Below are positions 21,801 through 34,004 of a stretch of 64,000 bases of DNA, in pieces. The stretch covers positions 62,001 to 126,000 of the forward strand of contig NW_025955027.1 of the NCBI RefSeq assembly GCF_022376445.1. Reading direction: 5' to 3'. The translations under genes were made by a program, and so were the position numbers. Source of the DNA: Fomitopsis serialis (taxonomy: Eukaryota; Basidiomycota; Agaricomycetes; Polyporales; Fomitopsidaceae). Position 1 is the stretch's first letter, and each line of letters opens with the position of its first letter. The notes beneath the pieces were generated by a model, which saw only the letters and a list, made by a program, of their open reading frames with translations, made no database searches and had not been told where the DNA came from.

Positions 21801-24800
21801 ATCTTGTAAGGAGCCCTGATGCTGGATGCGACCCGCGCCGAGGACAACGGTGCTATGTGCAGCATGCATGTGCTTGACTGAAAAAAAGGTTTGTCAGTGC
21901 TGAAAACCGACGATGTGAGATCGATTTAACAACTGACCGCTATGCGTGACTAACACAACAGCTTTATGCACCAACATGCCGTCAGGACCGAAGAGAGAGC
22001 TAAAGACTGGTGCAGGATGAGTAACTTGGCTGAACAGCTCCGCCCATACTTACTGTGCGATTCGCTCTCTGCGTCCAAAGCGCTCAGTGGATCGTCCAAG
22101 AGCGTCCAAGGAGCGTCGGCATAGACAGCCCGCGCGAGTGCCTGTGAGCTCATTAGTAAGTTATACTGATCCACAGTCGTTGGTAGGTACATACAATACG
22201 CTGTTTCTGGCCTCCGCTGAGCCTACGCCCTCTTTCACCCAACCATGTACCGTCTCCCGCTGGCATCTTGCGTACGTCCGCAGTGAGAGCGCAGGCATCG
22301 ATTACTCGAGAGTAGCGTTCAGCTTGGAAGGCCCGCCCGAACAGGATATTTTCTCGAATGGTCCCAGGTATAATCAGAGCGTCCTGCGACGCATACGCAA
22401 AGCGTGTCGAAGGCTTGCTATACTGTCCAGCCGTGCATGTGGTTTCGCCGAGAATTGACAGAAGTAGCAGAGACTTGCCCTATCACGACCAATAGTAGAA
22501 AGATATCAGTACTAATCAAGTGGACATGCATCGCGGAACGTGCATACCGACGCAACAGGTCCAACACACATGTAAAGCCTCGGTTCGTCGCACCGGAGCG
22601 TGATGTCCTTCAAGAATGGCTCACCGTCAGGCGCCCAGCGAAAGAGGCCTGGGTCATAGTGATCGCCGGGGGTGTGCAAGTCTCCAACTCGACGCCATCG
22701 GTGGCCTCGTACAGATTTTCAAACTTCTCATTGCTTCCGAGCTGATCACCTGGACACTCATCCAGGAGCAAGAACGTCTGTATCCGCTTGAGAGACGCCC
22801 AAGATGCTGCGAGGATGGGGAAATGCTGGCCTGCACAAGACGCTTAGCCTCGGCGCAAAATCACTACATGTTAATGAGAACTAACCTAAGAAGCTGAGTG
22901 GCTGCGAGACAAGGTTCAGCGTCGTAACGATTGTGAAGAGACGGTTGACGTCGAGAGGCGCCCTGCCATTACGCGCAGCAAGGAGAACGTACGGGCCGAG
23001 CACAGACAGAATGCAGAGCGTTCCAGCTGTGTTGGCCAGTGCAGCCGAGAGAGCGATACCATTGCTGATCGGTCGCGTGAGCTAGGCACCATACAAACAG
23101 AGGCGAACAGAGGCGATATAGAGGCACTCACTAAAATTTACGAGCTTCGTCCATCTCCTCCTGTCGCAGCCTTCCAGCTTTTGCGGCGAGGACCTCTTCG
23201 TAGCAGGACCACTTGATAGACAGGGAGTTGCTGATCATCGAAGATATAAACTTGACACGTCGATCGGTAGCAGCAAGCCACGCAGACTGTTGTCGGCCAA
23301 CATATCGCCCGACAAATGACGTGGCTATCAACAGCAGAGCTGTAACGGCTATCGGCAAGAATGCAGGCCAGGTGGCCTATAATAATCAAGAAGTGAGCAT
23401 GAGAGTAGAGGAACATGACGATGAAACCTACTTGATGGTATACGATAGCAATCGTCATTCCGACGGAAGCTAGACAAGCCCAGATCTCATGAAAGCTTTG
23501 AGCTCCTTCGCAGACCCGCTCGACGTCGACAGACCTGAAAGAAAATGTTACTATGACAGTGTCTGTGGAAGTAGCTTCGCTTGCTACTGACATATAGGTG
23601 CTCGCCACACCACCCCCAAGGGATCGGCTTGCGGCAGAGGAAAGTTTGAGGCTCTTCGAGTAGATGACACCGACAAGGGCGCCCCTCAGTCCCACAGTCG
23701 CATCGTACACCTGCCATCGACCATCAATGAGGATGCAGATATACGGACTGAGGTTCGTACAGACCTTTTCCCAGTACAAAGAAGTGGTGATCGCAATCAG
23801 AGCGTACACACAGACGAACGCTCCAACGAGTGCCCAGCCCTGAGTGTCTGAATTTTCGGAGGTGACGAAGCTGATCGTTCGATTGACGAGCAATGGTTGA
23901 GCGAACGTCACGAGAAGTAAAGCTAGACGTGGACCCGCGGGAGCGAGGAATTTCATCGCAAATGCCTTTACTGTAGCTCGGACCAAGTAATTGCTCCGCT
24001 GCCTATCATATACATGTTAATAACGCTCCCCACAAGGAAGTCGGGATGACACAACTCACCCTGTCGTTGAGAGAGCATTCTGCAAAGCTGAGCGTGTACT
24101 GAGCGCCGACAGGCCATCCGGAATCATGCCACAATCGTCGATGGTGAGGACCTTCTTACGACCGTTCCACAAGAGTGGGAACAGCCAGAAGTACAACGAA
24201 CGAGAGAAAAAGCTCGATGTCGATACAGGAGCCAGGACCTGCTCGGAGAATGTCAATGTCTATATAGGCCTTCCAAACCCAGCATTGTCTGACCTTGTGA
24301 CGGAGCAGCCTTCGCTTCTCCACTAGCTCTGCACAGAGGACCAGCATGTACGACGCGGTTACCAAGGTCAATGCCACAGCGCCAGAACGCGCGGTGCTGA
24401 ACAAACCAATCTTCAGATAACTGCGTAGTAACACAGAGCAGAAGAGACTCTTGAGAAGCGTGTAGCATATGATCAACATGCTTGGTGCGGGCGACCGGAA
24501 GTGTTCGACAAGAACTAGGAAAGCCAATGGAATCTGATGCCGTGAGCTCCAGTGATACCGTGACGTCTCGTAGTGCGAATGCACACTTACAGACGAAACC
24601 AGTTGAAGTGCCGGGGAAGCTACCCAGATTGGTATCAAGTCTTGCTCCTTCAATCGAAGAGCGAAGAACAGGTTCGCAGCGGTACTAGCTGTGGTCAAGA
24701 GCACAGAAATAAGCTTTGCGAGTACGAGCGGCCATCCTGGAGTACCCAGAAGGCTTTTCGTCCTGGCACATGCGGCAAGTCGTAATGCAGCGAATGCGAC

Positions 24801-24975
24801 GAAAATGACGTCAGGCGTAAATGACAGGATCCTATGGAGCCAGCCCGTGATTCTCAGTTTCTGTACAGGATAAGACACTGGCGAGTACTAACATTTGTTC
24901 AAATTGCAGGGTGAAGTCGAGATCTCTGCATGTCGATGCAGGACCAAAGGAAGTGTCTTGCGGACAAGCGAGCAT
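18851..24975 (-). CDS. ABC transporter, subfamily C (MRP-like multidrug or conjugate exporter)
   Basis: Full-length fungal ABCC protein with about 20 short introns. Start at 24975 ([14 protein letters not shown]), with an alternative in-frame start 18 codons upstream. The N-terminal membrane domain includes [43 protein letters not shown] and [19 protein letters not shown]1 has Walker A GPVAS-GKS, split by an intron near 22490-22560, and Walker [13 protein letters not shown] near 22070-22110. The second membrane domain spans about 21800-20000. NBD2 has Walker [12 protein letters not shown] near 19720, Q-loop [19 protein letters not shown], signature GGSLSKGQ, Walker [12 protein letters not shown] and an H-loop [15 protein letters not shown] made by splicing. 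It ends GVVRKHLR. It acts as an ATP-driven pump in the plasma or vacuolar membrane; the substrate is unknown. Its place next to a terpene-synthase-like gene raises the possibility of product export. Confidence 0.9.
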
Positions 24976-27011
24976 GATCGCCCCGAGCTTGTCAAGACCC
25001 ACCGGTGCAGATATGATACTACGGAACAAGCGAGGGGGAAGGTCTGGACTGAAGGCAGTAGTAGCTCCCGCTGGTGCGGAGGTTGACGCTTGGGTTGGTG
25101 TTGCTGGTCTCCCTACTTATATTGTGGGCACAGCGACTGCGGCAGCGTTATTCTCCTCCTCCTCATGTCATGAGCAGGCCTAGGGGTTGAATTTCGAGTC
25201 AACGAGTTATGTGTAGACTGCGCCGCGGCTTATCGGACCTTGGCGCGATACTGCGCAATAGAGTGGTCCTGTATGCGCCATTCGGAATTGCGCCTACAGT
25301 GAATCTGAAACCCATCGCACATGCTGTAGGTTTCCTGTATAAGTTGGCTGCATCGATTACTTCGTTCATAACAACTGTAGGCCAAGACAACTTGAACGGG
25401 CTGGTCAACTCTGCAAATAAATATGCAGTCAGATGCCATCTTGCAAACTGCTACTTAAACGAATGATCAGTACATGGCTTTCTGCAGCTGGATCCAAAGG
25501 TCACTCAACTCGCTTGAAGGTAGAATTGACTGTTGTTGTATTGTCAGAAGCCCTCACCCGGATAGTGTTCCCCGTCGCTCGTCATGCGGCCGGCGTCACT
25601 GGCAGGCCACGGCGGCACGGTCATATACAATGATTTAATTTACTGTCAGTATACTAATCAAGTGTCAGTACGCCGCTCAGTATGATACTTACCTACTTAC
25701 TAATTACATACTTAAACACTGAGTAACCTAAGGATGTAACTCAGTATATTAATTTATATAAGTCCGGTATGTTCCATCGCAAACACAGGCAAGCAAGTAC
25801 AGTCACAAAGCAGCCACAGCAGACGGCTTTGTGGCGCTCAGTAACGGCAGTGATCGTCTCAATTCAATTTGGCATGACTCTCATTTATGTAACGAATTCG
25901 GATGGCTGCACCCTGGCTGCACGGGCGCAATCATGGAGGAGTGTCCAGCTGTGCGTTGCATCTTTCCAGTCTCGGTGCTGAGTTTATTGACTGACTACGT
26001 TTCTGTAGGACGCTGCTGGTGCTGCAAGACGCAGGTATAGCGAAGCAGGCAGGACGCCGCCACGTAATTTGGATTGAACCCAGCGAAGCTTTCGTCTGTG
26101 GTCTCGCATCGATTCGACGACACGCAATCTAGCGACTATAGCCGCCTGCGTATTCGGAAGCTTAACCCTGGTGCGAGTTGCCGACGCATTGATCGCCCAT
26201 CCCGAGGACATTGCTAACATCCTAAAGGCACGTTTATGGCCTGCCGATGAGGTCTCCACATAGATGTGTGAGTCCTCACACACTCGACTGGGAACCTGCT
26301 GGGTTCAGTGGAGTCGAACGCACAACGTATGAGAAGCTGTCGGGGCATCCCTTCTCACGCCAGGTGCGGCGCATTTCCAACGACCTAACAGGGCCATGTA
26401 ACGTACTTCTTGGGACGTACAGCGGTACGAAGGCAGCAATACGAACTCGCGGCAACAGTGGCAACGCGTGGCGGGCGACAACGTTGATGATGTGAATCCG
26501 CGCTCCGTCGTTGGGCGACGCATTCGGGTCATTGCACCGGATTCTCATCAATGAACAGAACATGGTAGGATGGAGAAGCAACTGCTGGCACAGGCTTCTC
26601 CTGGCATGCGTGCCTTTCATTCTCTTAGCGTCGCATCGGTGGGAGAATTTCAGCGCTTTCCCTCACCCTGTTAAAAGACGAGTGCAACTTGAACCTACGC
26701 AAGGACCCTCTTCTCGTCTTGACACTCGACCCTAGGCATAGGCATTGGTACGTGTACTCCTCTTGAGCTGTGTATACACGCAACAGTCACTCAATGGGCT
26801 GACTGACCAGCGAGCGAATCCCTAACTCTGAACGAAGGTGAATGTCCTCCGGAGGCGCTCCAGAGGGCCACGAGCTGATGATCACCTACAGCTTGGACAT
26901 ATCGAATCTCGCGCTGGGCTCATTCAGCGCATTGACACTACACCGTGAGTGACTGTTGGCGACAGAGGTGCGAGAGCTAATGGAGACATACATATATCGC
27001 AGCTTGCAATC
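24976..27011. other. gene-poor 2-kb region
   Basis: Upstream of the ABC transporter (-) and of the first F-box gene (+). No supported gene was found on either strand; the longest open frames have no family features. An AT-rich patch lies at about 25625-25765. It may hold two promoters plus decayed insertion sequence, which I could not show. Confidence 0.4.
25625..25765. other. AT-rich patch
   Basis: About 140 bases of markedly AT-rich DNA with repeated ACTTAC/ACTNAGTA-like words and TATATTAATTTATATA at its end, in otherwise GC-moderate sequence. Nothing coding. It could be a decayed element or a scaffold-type spacer. Confidence 0.35.
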
Positions 27012-28608
27012 ATGTTAGCATTGATAGGTCCGACATTCCCAGCTTCCCCGCTTCACGCGTGGCAGCGTTTTCAGCCTCGCGAATACGATCAGCTGCCAAC
27101 ATCCGTGCATCTTGCTGATGGGGAACGACGCGAAGAGCAGCATGCGCAGCAATCGCTTCTGACAGAAGGATACGCCCCTGTTGACAACATCCCGACAGAG
27201 CTGCTGGTCCACGTGTTCCTCCTCGTCCGCGATTCTACTACGACGCTCTCCTGGATCAGCCTCACGCACGTCTGTCGACACTGGCGAAACGTCGCGCTAG
27301 GGACTCCTCTGCTGTGGGCATCTATCCCAGTGGGAAGAAGGCCTTCCTTCTTGCGCGCCTGTCTCGCGCGCTCGAGCGATGTTCTGGTCGATGTTATCTT
27401 TCGCCATTCACTCAGTCACATCGACCGCCTGCTTGGCGATCTACGTTCACACGCAGGTCGCGTACGAATGCTGAAAGTCCTTCTACTTTCCAATGACGCA
27501 GCAGAGCAACTGCTTCAGGACGTCGTTGCTCCGGCGCTTCGACTCGAGGACCTCTCTTTCCAGAGACAGACCCCATCCCTTAACTCCACCATCCCTCCGC
27601 TCGCACTCCCTGACCGTGACTGGTCTAGTCTTCGGAGACTGCAACTCAAAGGTATCGCTCTACCCAAGCACGCGTCGCCCTTGATGAGCCTCACCTCTTT
27701 GGTCTTGTCCAACGTAATTGCCGGAGCGCGCGTAGCACTGGAAGAACTGCTGGACAAGTTGGGCAATTGTCCACGCCTCGAGCATCTCTCAATATCTGAC
27801 AGTTGCCCGTCCGCACTGAAGGGCGACGACAACAAGGGTTCCACAAGGACACATACGATTCCCCTACAAACGCTTCAGACGCTGAAGCTGTCGATGCATG
27901 CTTCTGTCGCGTCCGAGATACTCGCATCCATTTCTGTGCCCGCCCACACAGTCACCGATATCAAATGTGTCTTGGATCCGCGCCAACATCCATAACCTCA
28001 TCTCTTCCATCCTCCTCCGACAGCCATCCGACTCCGCGAACATCGCCCAAGCGCGCACCCTCTACCTCTTCGTCGCCTCCAATATATTCCGAGTGCGCGT
28101 GTCCGATGCAAGTGGCCCAGCGAGCACCAAGCTTCTCGACATGGACATAGAATGCAATCCCCCGATGGACATGTCCTACCTCCTCCCCGACGCCCTCCGC
28201 GATCTCACGGACATATTCTCTTCTTCACCAGTCACCGACTTGCAAGTCTTCGGCGACCAGCGGCTCATCGACCAGGACGATTGGCGGGTTTCCCTCACCC
28301 GATTACCTGCGCTGGAGATGCTGGAGGTTGGGTCTCGAGGTCACGTAGACTCGTTATTCCAAGCTCTGAGTTGCTCCGACGTCACTATCTCATCGCCGAT
28401 ATGTCCTCTTCTAAAGAAGATATGCGTAGGAGGAGCAGACATCGACGAGGAAGCAGCATACATCATGCTGACGTGCCTGGATGATCGTGCAGCGCACGAT
28501 ATGCGCCTTGACGTTCTGGCTATGAAGAAGCGCACTGAACGGGCACCACTTAGCGCCTGCACTGTGCAGTCGATATTGACGACGGTTGGTGTTTTCGATT
28601 ACAGGTGA
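27012..28608 (+). CDS. F-box protein with leucine-rich C-terminal region
   Basis: Substrate-recognition type F-box protein, probably part of an SCF ubiquitin ligase. After an N-terminal extension the F-box reads VDNIPTELLVHVFLL, ISLTHVCRHWRNVALGTPLL and WASIPV. Leucine-rich segments follow, such as LRRLQLKGIALP, LTSLVLSNV, CPRLEHLSISDSC and LQTLKLSM. This is the common Agaricomycete arrangement. The frame changes near 27975. From there the continuation is VSWIRANIHNLISSIL, then LPALEMLEVGSRGH and CPLLKKICVGG to DYR at 28608. This join needs one base removed, the opposite of most frame breaks here. The start is uncertain: 27012 is the first ATG in the open exon, and a spliced upstream exon is possible. 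The target is unknown. Confidence 0.7.
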
Positions 28609-28720
28609 CACCCGTCCACTCAGTTCCCTCTATCCGCTGCTGCACTCCGATTCGAATGATCGTATCGCAATGTACATACTATCTATTCAATACCTTGTAG
28701 CTTAGTCGGTCATACAAATG

Positions 28721-29839
28721 CTACGTGAGCGAGTTGTATGTTAAACAGCCATCGATACAAGTTGTAAGTGGTCTAGTACTCTTCGCTTGGGTGTATGACT
28801 CGGCAGGAGGGACCGGGGATATTTCCATTGGTAAACCAGCCTCTATCCACGCAGTGTAACCGCCGATGATGTCCGTCGCATGCAGCATTCCCAGGTCATG
28901 CAGCGATATCGCGGCAAAGGATGATGAGTCGCCTTCGTGGTCGAATATGATGATTCGGAGGTCATAACGGTTGGCGATGGGGAGCCGTTGAGGGGACTGC
29001 AGATCGAGGCGCCACTCGAGCAGGCCACGCTCGATGATCATGGATCCATTGATGCCTCCTTCTTGCGCGCGCTGTCTCTCCGGGCGGATGTCGACGAGGA
29101 CGACGGGCCAAGGGCGGTGCGCACTATGAAGGTCTTCATACGCTTGCTGCGGCGTCAGCCTCTCAAGGCGCGCGCGAGCCTGCGACAAGAGCTGTTGGAC
29201 ACTACGAGACCCAGGCGGCGGCACGAGAGGGTCCATCGGATCGCGAACGGCCTTGCGAATAGAGTCCCACAGTGCCAACTCATCGTAGGATGTAGCACCC
29301 AGGTTGCGCACGGAGCCGACCCATAGCCCTTGGGCTGCTGAGGAGCCTTCCATGATGCGTCCCAGGAACTTCGAGCTGCTGAGTATCCCGGCTCTGCGAA
29401 CTAGCTCATCCGTAGTACCGCAGAACAAGAGCGGGCTGCGCTCTTCCGGGGACGCGCTCGGACATCCTACGGCAAAGAGGAAGTTCTGCCTGAAAAGGAC
29501 GCGGCTGATGGACGATGCGATGAGAACCAGGAAGTGCTCCTCCGCAGAGCGCGAGAGAGTGAAGACAACGCCGACCGTCGCGCCATCCACTTTTTCAGCC
29601 TGCCGAACCGCTCTGACAGCCATGCTATCAGCAGTTCGCTGCCGCACGTCCTGAAGCGTGCGCATCGGGGGGTTGATTATGACCTCGGAAGATGCGACGC
29701 TCGCCGTGCGTCGGCCAGATGCGCTTCCAGTATCAGTGCCAGTGGTGAGCGGCGCTTCCACATGTCCGTCTGCTGGGACAACCTCCCCGTAGCTAGTACT
29801 TGAGGAATACGACGCGGGGTAGTCATGGATGCTTGACAT
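28721..29839 (-). CDS. rhodanese-domain protein lacking the catalytic cysteine
   Basis: Single uninterrupted frame of 372 codons, unusual here because it has no introns. Residues about 1-60 are Ser/Thr-rich and low in complexity. About 60-235 form a conserved-looking domain (SPLLFCGTTDELVRRAGILS, SSKFLGRI, GATSYDELALWDSIRKAVRD, LVPPPGSRSV) whose function I do not know. About 240-350 form a rhodanese fold of the kind common in bacteria: VVLVDIRPERQRAQEG, LEWRLDLQSPQRLP, ATDIIGGYTAWIEAGLPM. At the active loop, where active relatives have C-x-E-G-Y, this protein reads FDHEGDSSSF, so Cys is replaced by Asp. It is therefore unlikely to transfer sulfur and may bind a ligand or partner instead. It converges with the F-box gene. 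Confidence 0.72.
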   Translation of the reverse strand: MSSIHDYPASYSSSTSYGEVVPADGHVEAPLTTGTDTGSASGRRTASVASSEVIINPPMRTLQDVRQRTADSMAVRAVRQAEKVDGATVGVVFTLSRSAEEHFLVLIASSISRVLFRQNFLFAVGCPSASPEERSPLLFCGTTDELVRRAGILSSSKFLGRIMEGSSAAQGLWVGSVRNLGATSYDELALWDSIRKAVRDPMDPLVPPPGSRSVQQLLSQARARLERLTPQQAYEDLHSAHRPWPVVLVDIRPERQRAQEGGINGSMIIERGLLEWRLDLQSPQRLPIANRYDLRIIIFDHEGDSSSFAAISLHDLGMLHATDIIGGYTAWIEAGLPMEISPVPPAESYTQAKSTRPLTTCIDGCLTYNSLT

Positions 29840-30463
29840 TAGAAGTTCTTCACGATGGTCAGTCGATGTGGATAACTAGTATCGGCGGCTCAGCAGTCCT
29901 ACCTCCTCTAGATCTGAGTCCGACACCAGTAGATGGTGAGGTCTCTGGGCGCTGCTAGTCAATGTCAATGTCGTCGTGTGTGTTGTAGGGACTAGATGGA
30001 GAGACTTGACAATGCGTTCCGATCCTCGAGTACGGTACTAGGTCAGCTTGAGGGCGCACGCCGCGGCCGCGTCGGGCAATTGCAGTGATCACATCGGAAC
30101 TCCACGCCTCAAAATGGGCGCAGAAGTCCAGACGCTCCTCCTCGTGGCACACCAGCACATGCATCTTCACATTCAATGGGATTGAAGATAGATCAATGCA
30201 GATCTAGCTTGAACTAGGATGTCGAAAGTGAGAACATAAGCGTACGCGTCAGAGTCGCTGTTGACATTGGCGCGCATCATTAACGTTTGGAATTTGGACG
30301 CCAACGTAGCCCTGTCCGCATTGCGAAGACCATGTAGGCCATTCACACCTTTCATTACGACGTCGACGGTGGTACACTGATAAAGTAGCCGTGCACCAGG
30401 TAATAAGAAAAGAGTAGCGCAACTGATCATGAACGCAGAAACGGGCTCATGTATGTGTAGATA
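29840..30463. other. intergenic region
   Basis: Lies between the rhodanese-like gene start and the 3' end of the membrane protein gene, both on the minus strand. No gene recognised. Confidence 0.4.
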
Positions 30464-32482
30464 TCACTGCAGGTCGATACTTGCGGACTCTGATGCTCTC
30501 AACAGCCCTAGTCTCTGCTCAATGCCATGGCCCGTCGCAGCCGAAACACCATCACGAGTGTCCATCCCAGCAACGCGATCTTCAGTGAGACCAGGTAGTG
30601 GCTCCACCTTGCGATCACTGTTCCCGGGGACGTTCGCGAGATCCCTCTGGCTGAGGCCACGAGAGACAATTTCGCCCACCTTGTCGAGCGCTGACTGTCG
30701 ACTGATGAGCATTTCCGCGTAGACCCTCTGATCGAGAGCCGGGCTTGCAGGGAAGTCTAGGACGTGCTGGGGATGGTAGAGAGCGACCACTTTAGGGGAC
30801 GACGGCATGGGAGGACTCATCGGGACAGCGTGGTACTTCTTGAGCTTCCCGCGGTATGGGAGGAGGCGCTGGTCGACGGGAATGGAAGCGTGTCTGGCTC
30901 CCTCTTCGTGTGCAGTTTGTTAACACGCCTTTCCGGAGTCGATGCTGGCCATCTAGCCGTGCTGTGATGCTCCTTGGGCACATGCAGGTCTAGGGATGGC
31001 GGCGACCCGAAGTCGCTGAAGAATAGCTTCGAGTGCAGCGGCGGCGACATCACTTGCGGAGGGCTGGACGGCAGGATGGACGAGTCGACCCTACTCAAGG
31101 CAGGCGCGACTGAAGGATACTCATCTGTGCGTGGGAGACTAGGCGTGGCAGCGACAGGGCCCGCTCTCTTCGTCGGGCTCCTTCTCACAGGTAGGGCAGT
31201 GTAAGAGTCCTCGGTGCGAATCGACGGCGAGGGTGACCAGGAGGCGATCCATTTCCAGGCAGGGTTCTCGTGCGCAGGCGTGCCGACTTCGGACGCCTCC
31301 TCGAGGCGGTTTGTGTCCAACAGGCGACCGTGTTCAGCGAAGCGCAGATCGGCTCCGTGTCCTCTTCGATGAGCCTGAATCCAGGTGGCGAGAGGACGGG
31401 CGCACGACCGGCGACCTCGTGCATCACGGAGTCAGTCCTGTTCAAGTTGTCCGAAGAGCTTTCTTGCTGTAAATCCTCAACGTTCAAGTCCGAATCATTT
31501 CGCCTGTGTCCCCTTCGTGTGCTGACACGGCGCACAGGCGAGTTCTGCACGCGACCGCTTTCGACGTCAGAATGTCCTCCGTCTTGACTTTAGCGGGCCG
31601 ACGTAGAGTTCCGAACTTCAGCCGTTCGATGATCGCGCGCCTGATAGATTTCTGTCGCAGCGTTTCGTAAGGGACGTCGTCGGAACCGGGGCTGAGCAGT
31701 TCAGGCGAGGCAACTCTAGCATCCAAACGCGTCCCTGAGCGTTGACGTTCATGGCTGTCCACGAGCATAGCCCCTGAGTCCTCGATATGGTCATCATCGA
31801 CCGCAGAGTATGCATTGTTCATCGGCGTGTTGGGAACGCGTGCAGAGCGTTGACGTCCAACAGCAGTGACCGGGGTGATCGGGGCGGACCCTGGCATAGC
31901 CTGAGACTGGCGGCTCGAGCGGGAGAAAGCGCGCGCGACCCAGCCGCCTTTCTTGGAATCCGTGCGTCCGTGCAAAAGGTTTGAGCTCTCGTTGGCGGTA
32001 GACTCAGAATTGCTACTGCCTTGCGGCACACCCTCGGACAACCCGGGAGGAGCGTACCGCGGACCAGTGTGCAAGCCCGACGACCCAAGCCCTTCCTTGT
32101 CACGGCGCCGTGCTTGCCAGCGGAGCAAGGACCATGTGAACAGAGCACCAGCTATGGCCGCTAGTACAGCAAACAGGGGAGCCAGATACGCTATGTCGAA
32201 CCCCGAGTGCGTGTAAACAGAGGATTTCTGCGAAGATGTGCCGTTCGAAGGTGGGAGCGCCGTGATCCTGATTGTCGAAACTGATGAGGTGGTCGAGGTT
32301 GCACTTGTCGCAACAGGATGAACAGCAGATGACAAGGAAGAACCAGTTGCGGAGATGGTGACCAGAGATGGAGCCAGGGTTGTCGCAGATGAACTTGGCG
32401 CGGTCGATACAGGAGGTGGTACTGTAGTCGCGCCCCATGCTGGGTAAGGCCACCAGTAGTCGTAGCTGGTTGTAGACGCCAT
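30464..32482 (-). CDS. Ser/Thr-rich single-pass membrane protein of unknown function (frame interrupted)
   Basis: The start at 32482 gives MASTTSYDYWWPYPAWG. A Ser/Thr-rich segment of about 90 residues, likely O-glycosylated and outside the cell, follows. One strong membrane helix comes next (FDIAYLAPLFAVLAAIAGA), then a basic stop-transfer LLRWQARRRDKEG. The long cytoplasmic tail has Ser/Pro-rich low-complexity parts and conserved-looking patches (YETLRQKSIRRAIIERLKFG, ALDQRVYAEMLISRQSALDK, VGEIVSRGLSQRDLANVPG). Frame changes near 31545, 31315 and 30830 each need one added base. The layout resembles fungal wall-stress sensor-like proteins, but no WSC or cysteine domain is present, so that role is only a possibility. 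No enzyme motif is seen. The last frame ends at 30464. Confidence 0.65.
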
Positions 32483-33784
32483 GGTTGACGCGTACCTCAA
32501 CCCTTGGCTCAGGACACCTGCAGAACGTAAGGTGGGATGTGGGTGCATCTGTAGCTGGGGCACATTGATATCTCGGCTGACATTGCGAACTGGGCCGTTG
32601 CACAATCGCGCGGCTGACGAACGCCTTCACGCAACATATTCGACCTGTTACTCTTGTAGAGTCCTCTCCCGTATAACACTACAGCGTGAGTATATTTTAC
32701 AGAGGTGCTGTAAGTACTTGCCATTCTGGTTGTTGGTAGGGGCAATAGTTGGACAGTGCAAGGCAGCACAGATGGCGTCGGTGTCGACGTTGTGTCGACG
32801 TACTGGTTCGGACAAGAACCGGTTTGGAACCGGTGGTGTGGCGTGGGACCGACGACTCACAGCCTGATCAGGAAATCTGTGAAGTCGGATGAGGGACATC
32901 ACCTCCGCTGAATGTTCGTTTGAATCAGATCGAACCAACTTGTTATGATGCCTCAAAGGTGGCTCGGACAACTCGTCAATGCCACATGTGATGGTCAACA
33001 GTAGAAAGTGTCAAATCAAATGGCCTGAGCCTGTGCGGCTTCGACAACATGTCGACCGTAGTGCACTTGCTGTGGGCTTTCATCTTGATCCCAACCTCCC
33101 GGACCACTCGGCTCCAGGAGCCGCCACGACGAAACTCGGAGTCCAATGTCACAGTTATACGAGACGTTTGCCCGGTTGCAACCACATGACACGGTGAGTT
33201 TCATAGATGTGGCTGATTATATGACCTCTGAAATTTGAACGGTCAGTTTTGGCAGTGGACGTTTATGACAGACCCTGACAGACCCACGCGGCAATGGTAG
33301 ATGATGTGTCAAACAAATATGTGAGCCTCCGTCTGTACGCATGGCCTTCTGAATAAACCGTCAGTCGCTGCTACGTCACAAGCCGTATCCAGGAGATGGC
33401 ACATAATGGATAGTGAGTCAAGTCCAGAGTCGGACCGAGGAAACAGGTTGACTCCCTGATGCCGACGTTGGGCGCGCGCTCGTCAGCCTGCGACTCGGTA
33501 CTAATCTACGTGCAGTGCGTTCTCACTAGTGTGCGCTATTGCCCTTCTATCATGCTTTTCCGACTAAAAATAGACTCATCTCTCCGTACACCGGAGCGTC
33601 GGTGTCCTCCTAGCGTCTCATGCCATCTTTGCTTCAGGAACTCTATGTGTAGGCTGTGCTCAAATGACATATCCCACCGGTCATGACGGAGAAGCTATCA
33701 TGATGGATGCCATTGTGTGCGACGTTGTCAGAGATTCCTATTGGCGCTCGCTTTGAGTGTACATAAAGCTGGGCATTAGGCCAT
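32483..33784. other. intergenic region of about 1.3 kb
   Basis: Divergent spacer between the membrane protein gene (-) and secreted protein B (+). The open frames have no supported coding content. Near 32805-32835 is a short palindrome-like stretch (ACCGGTTTGGAACCGGT). Confidence 0.4.
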
Positions 33785-34004
33785 GAACCCTCAGCCTGAG
33801 CTCACCTCCTCTCTTTACTTCGCTTTCTTAGCTCACCTCCGAGTACAGACACTGGTTGGTCAGTATTCTCGATCTTTGAACCTCTGTTGCGATAGCTCAC
33901 CGAAATCGCTATTCCAGTCTTGCTTGATTTTAATCTATAATTCTTTACGACCATCGACTCACGATCTTCTAACGACACCACCACCTAACCAACCTCTAGT
34001 CAAG
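33785..34004 (+). repeat. upstream region of protein B, inverted copy of 16055-16283
   Basis: Second copy of the promoter-like block, here ahead of protein B. It contains CACCTCCGAGTACAGACACTG, GGTTGGTCAGTATTCTCGA and CGATAGCTCACCGAAATCG. Shorter parts (GAGCTCAC, TCCGAGT, CACTGGTTGGT) recur upstream of protein C at about 46480-46560. Confidence 0.8.

Noticed and set aside
32805..32840. Short palindrome around ACCGGTTTGGAACCGGT
   Set aside because: Single short inverted repeat in intergenic DNA with no matching partner sites seen; no function claimed.
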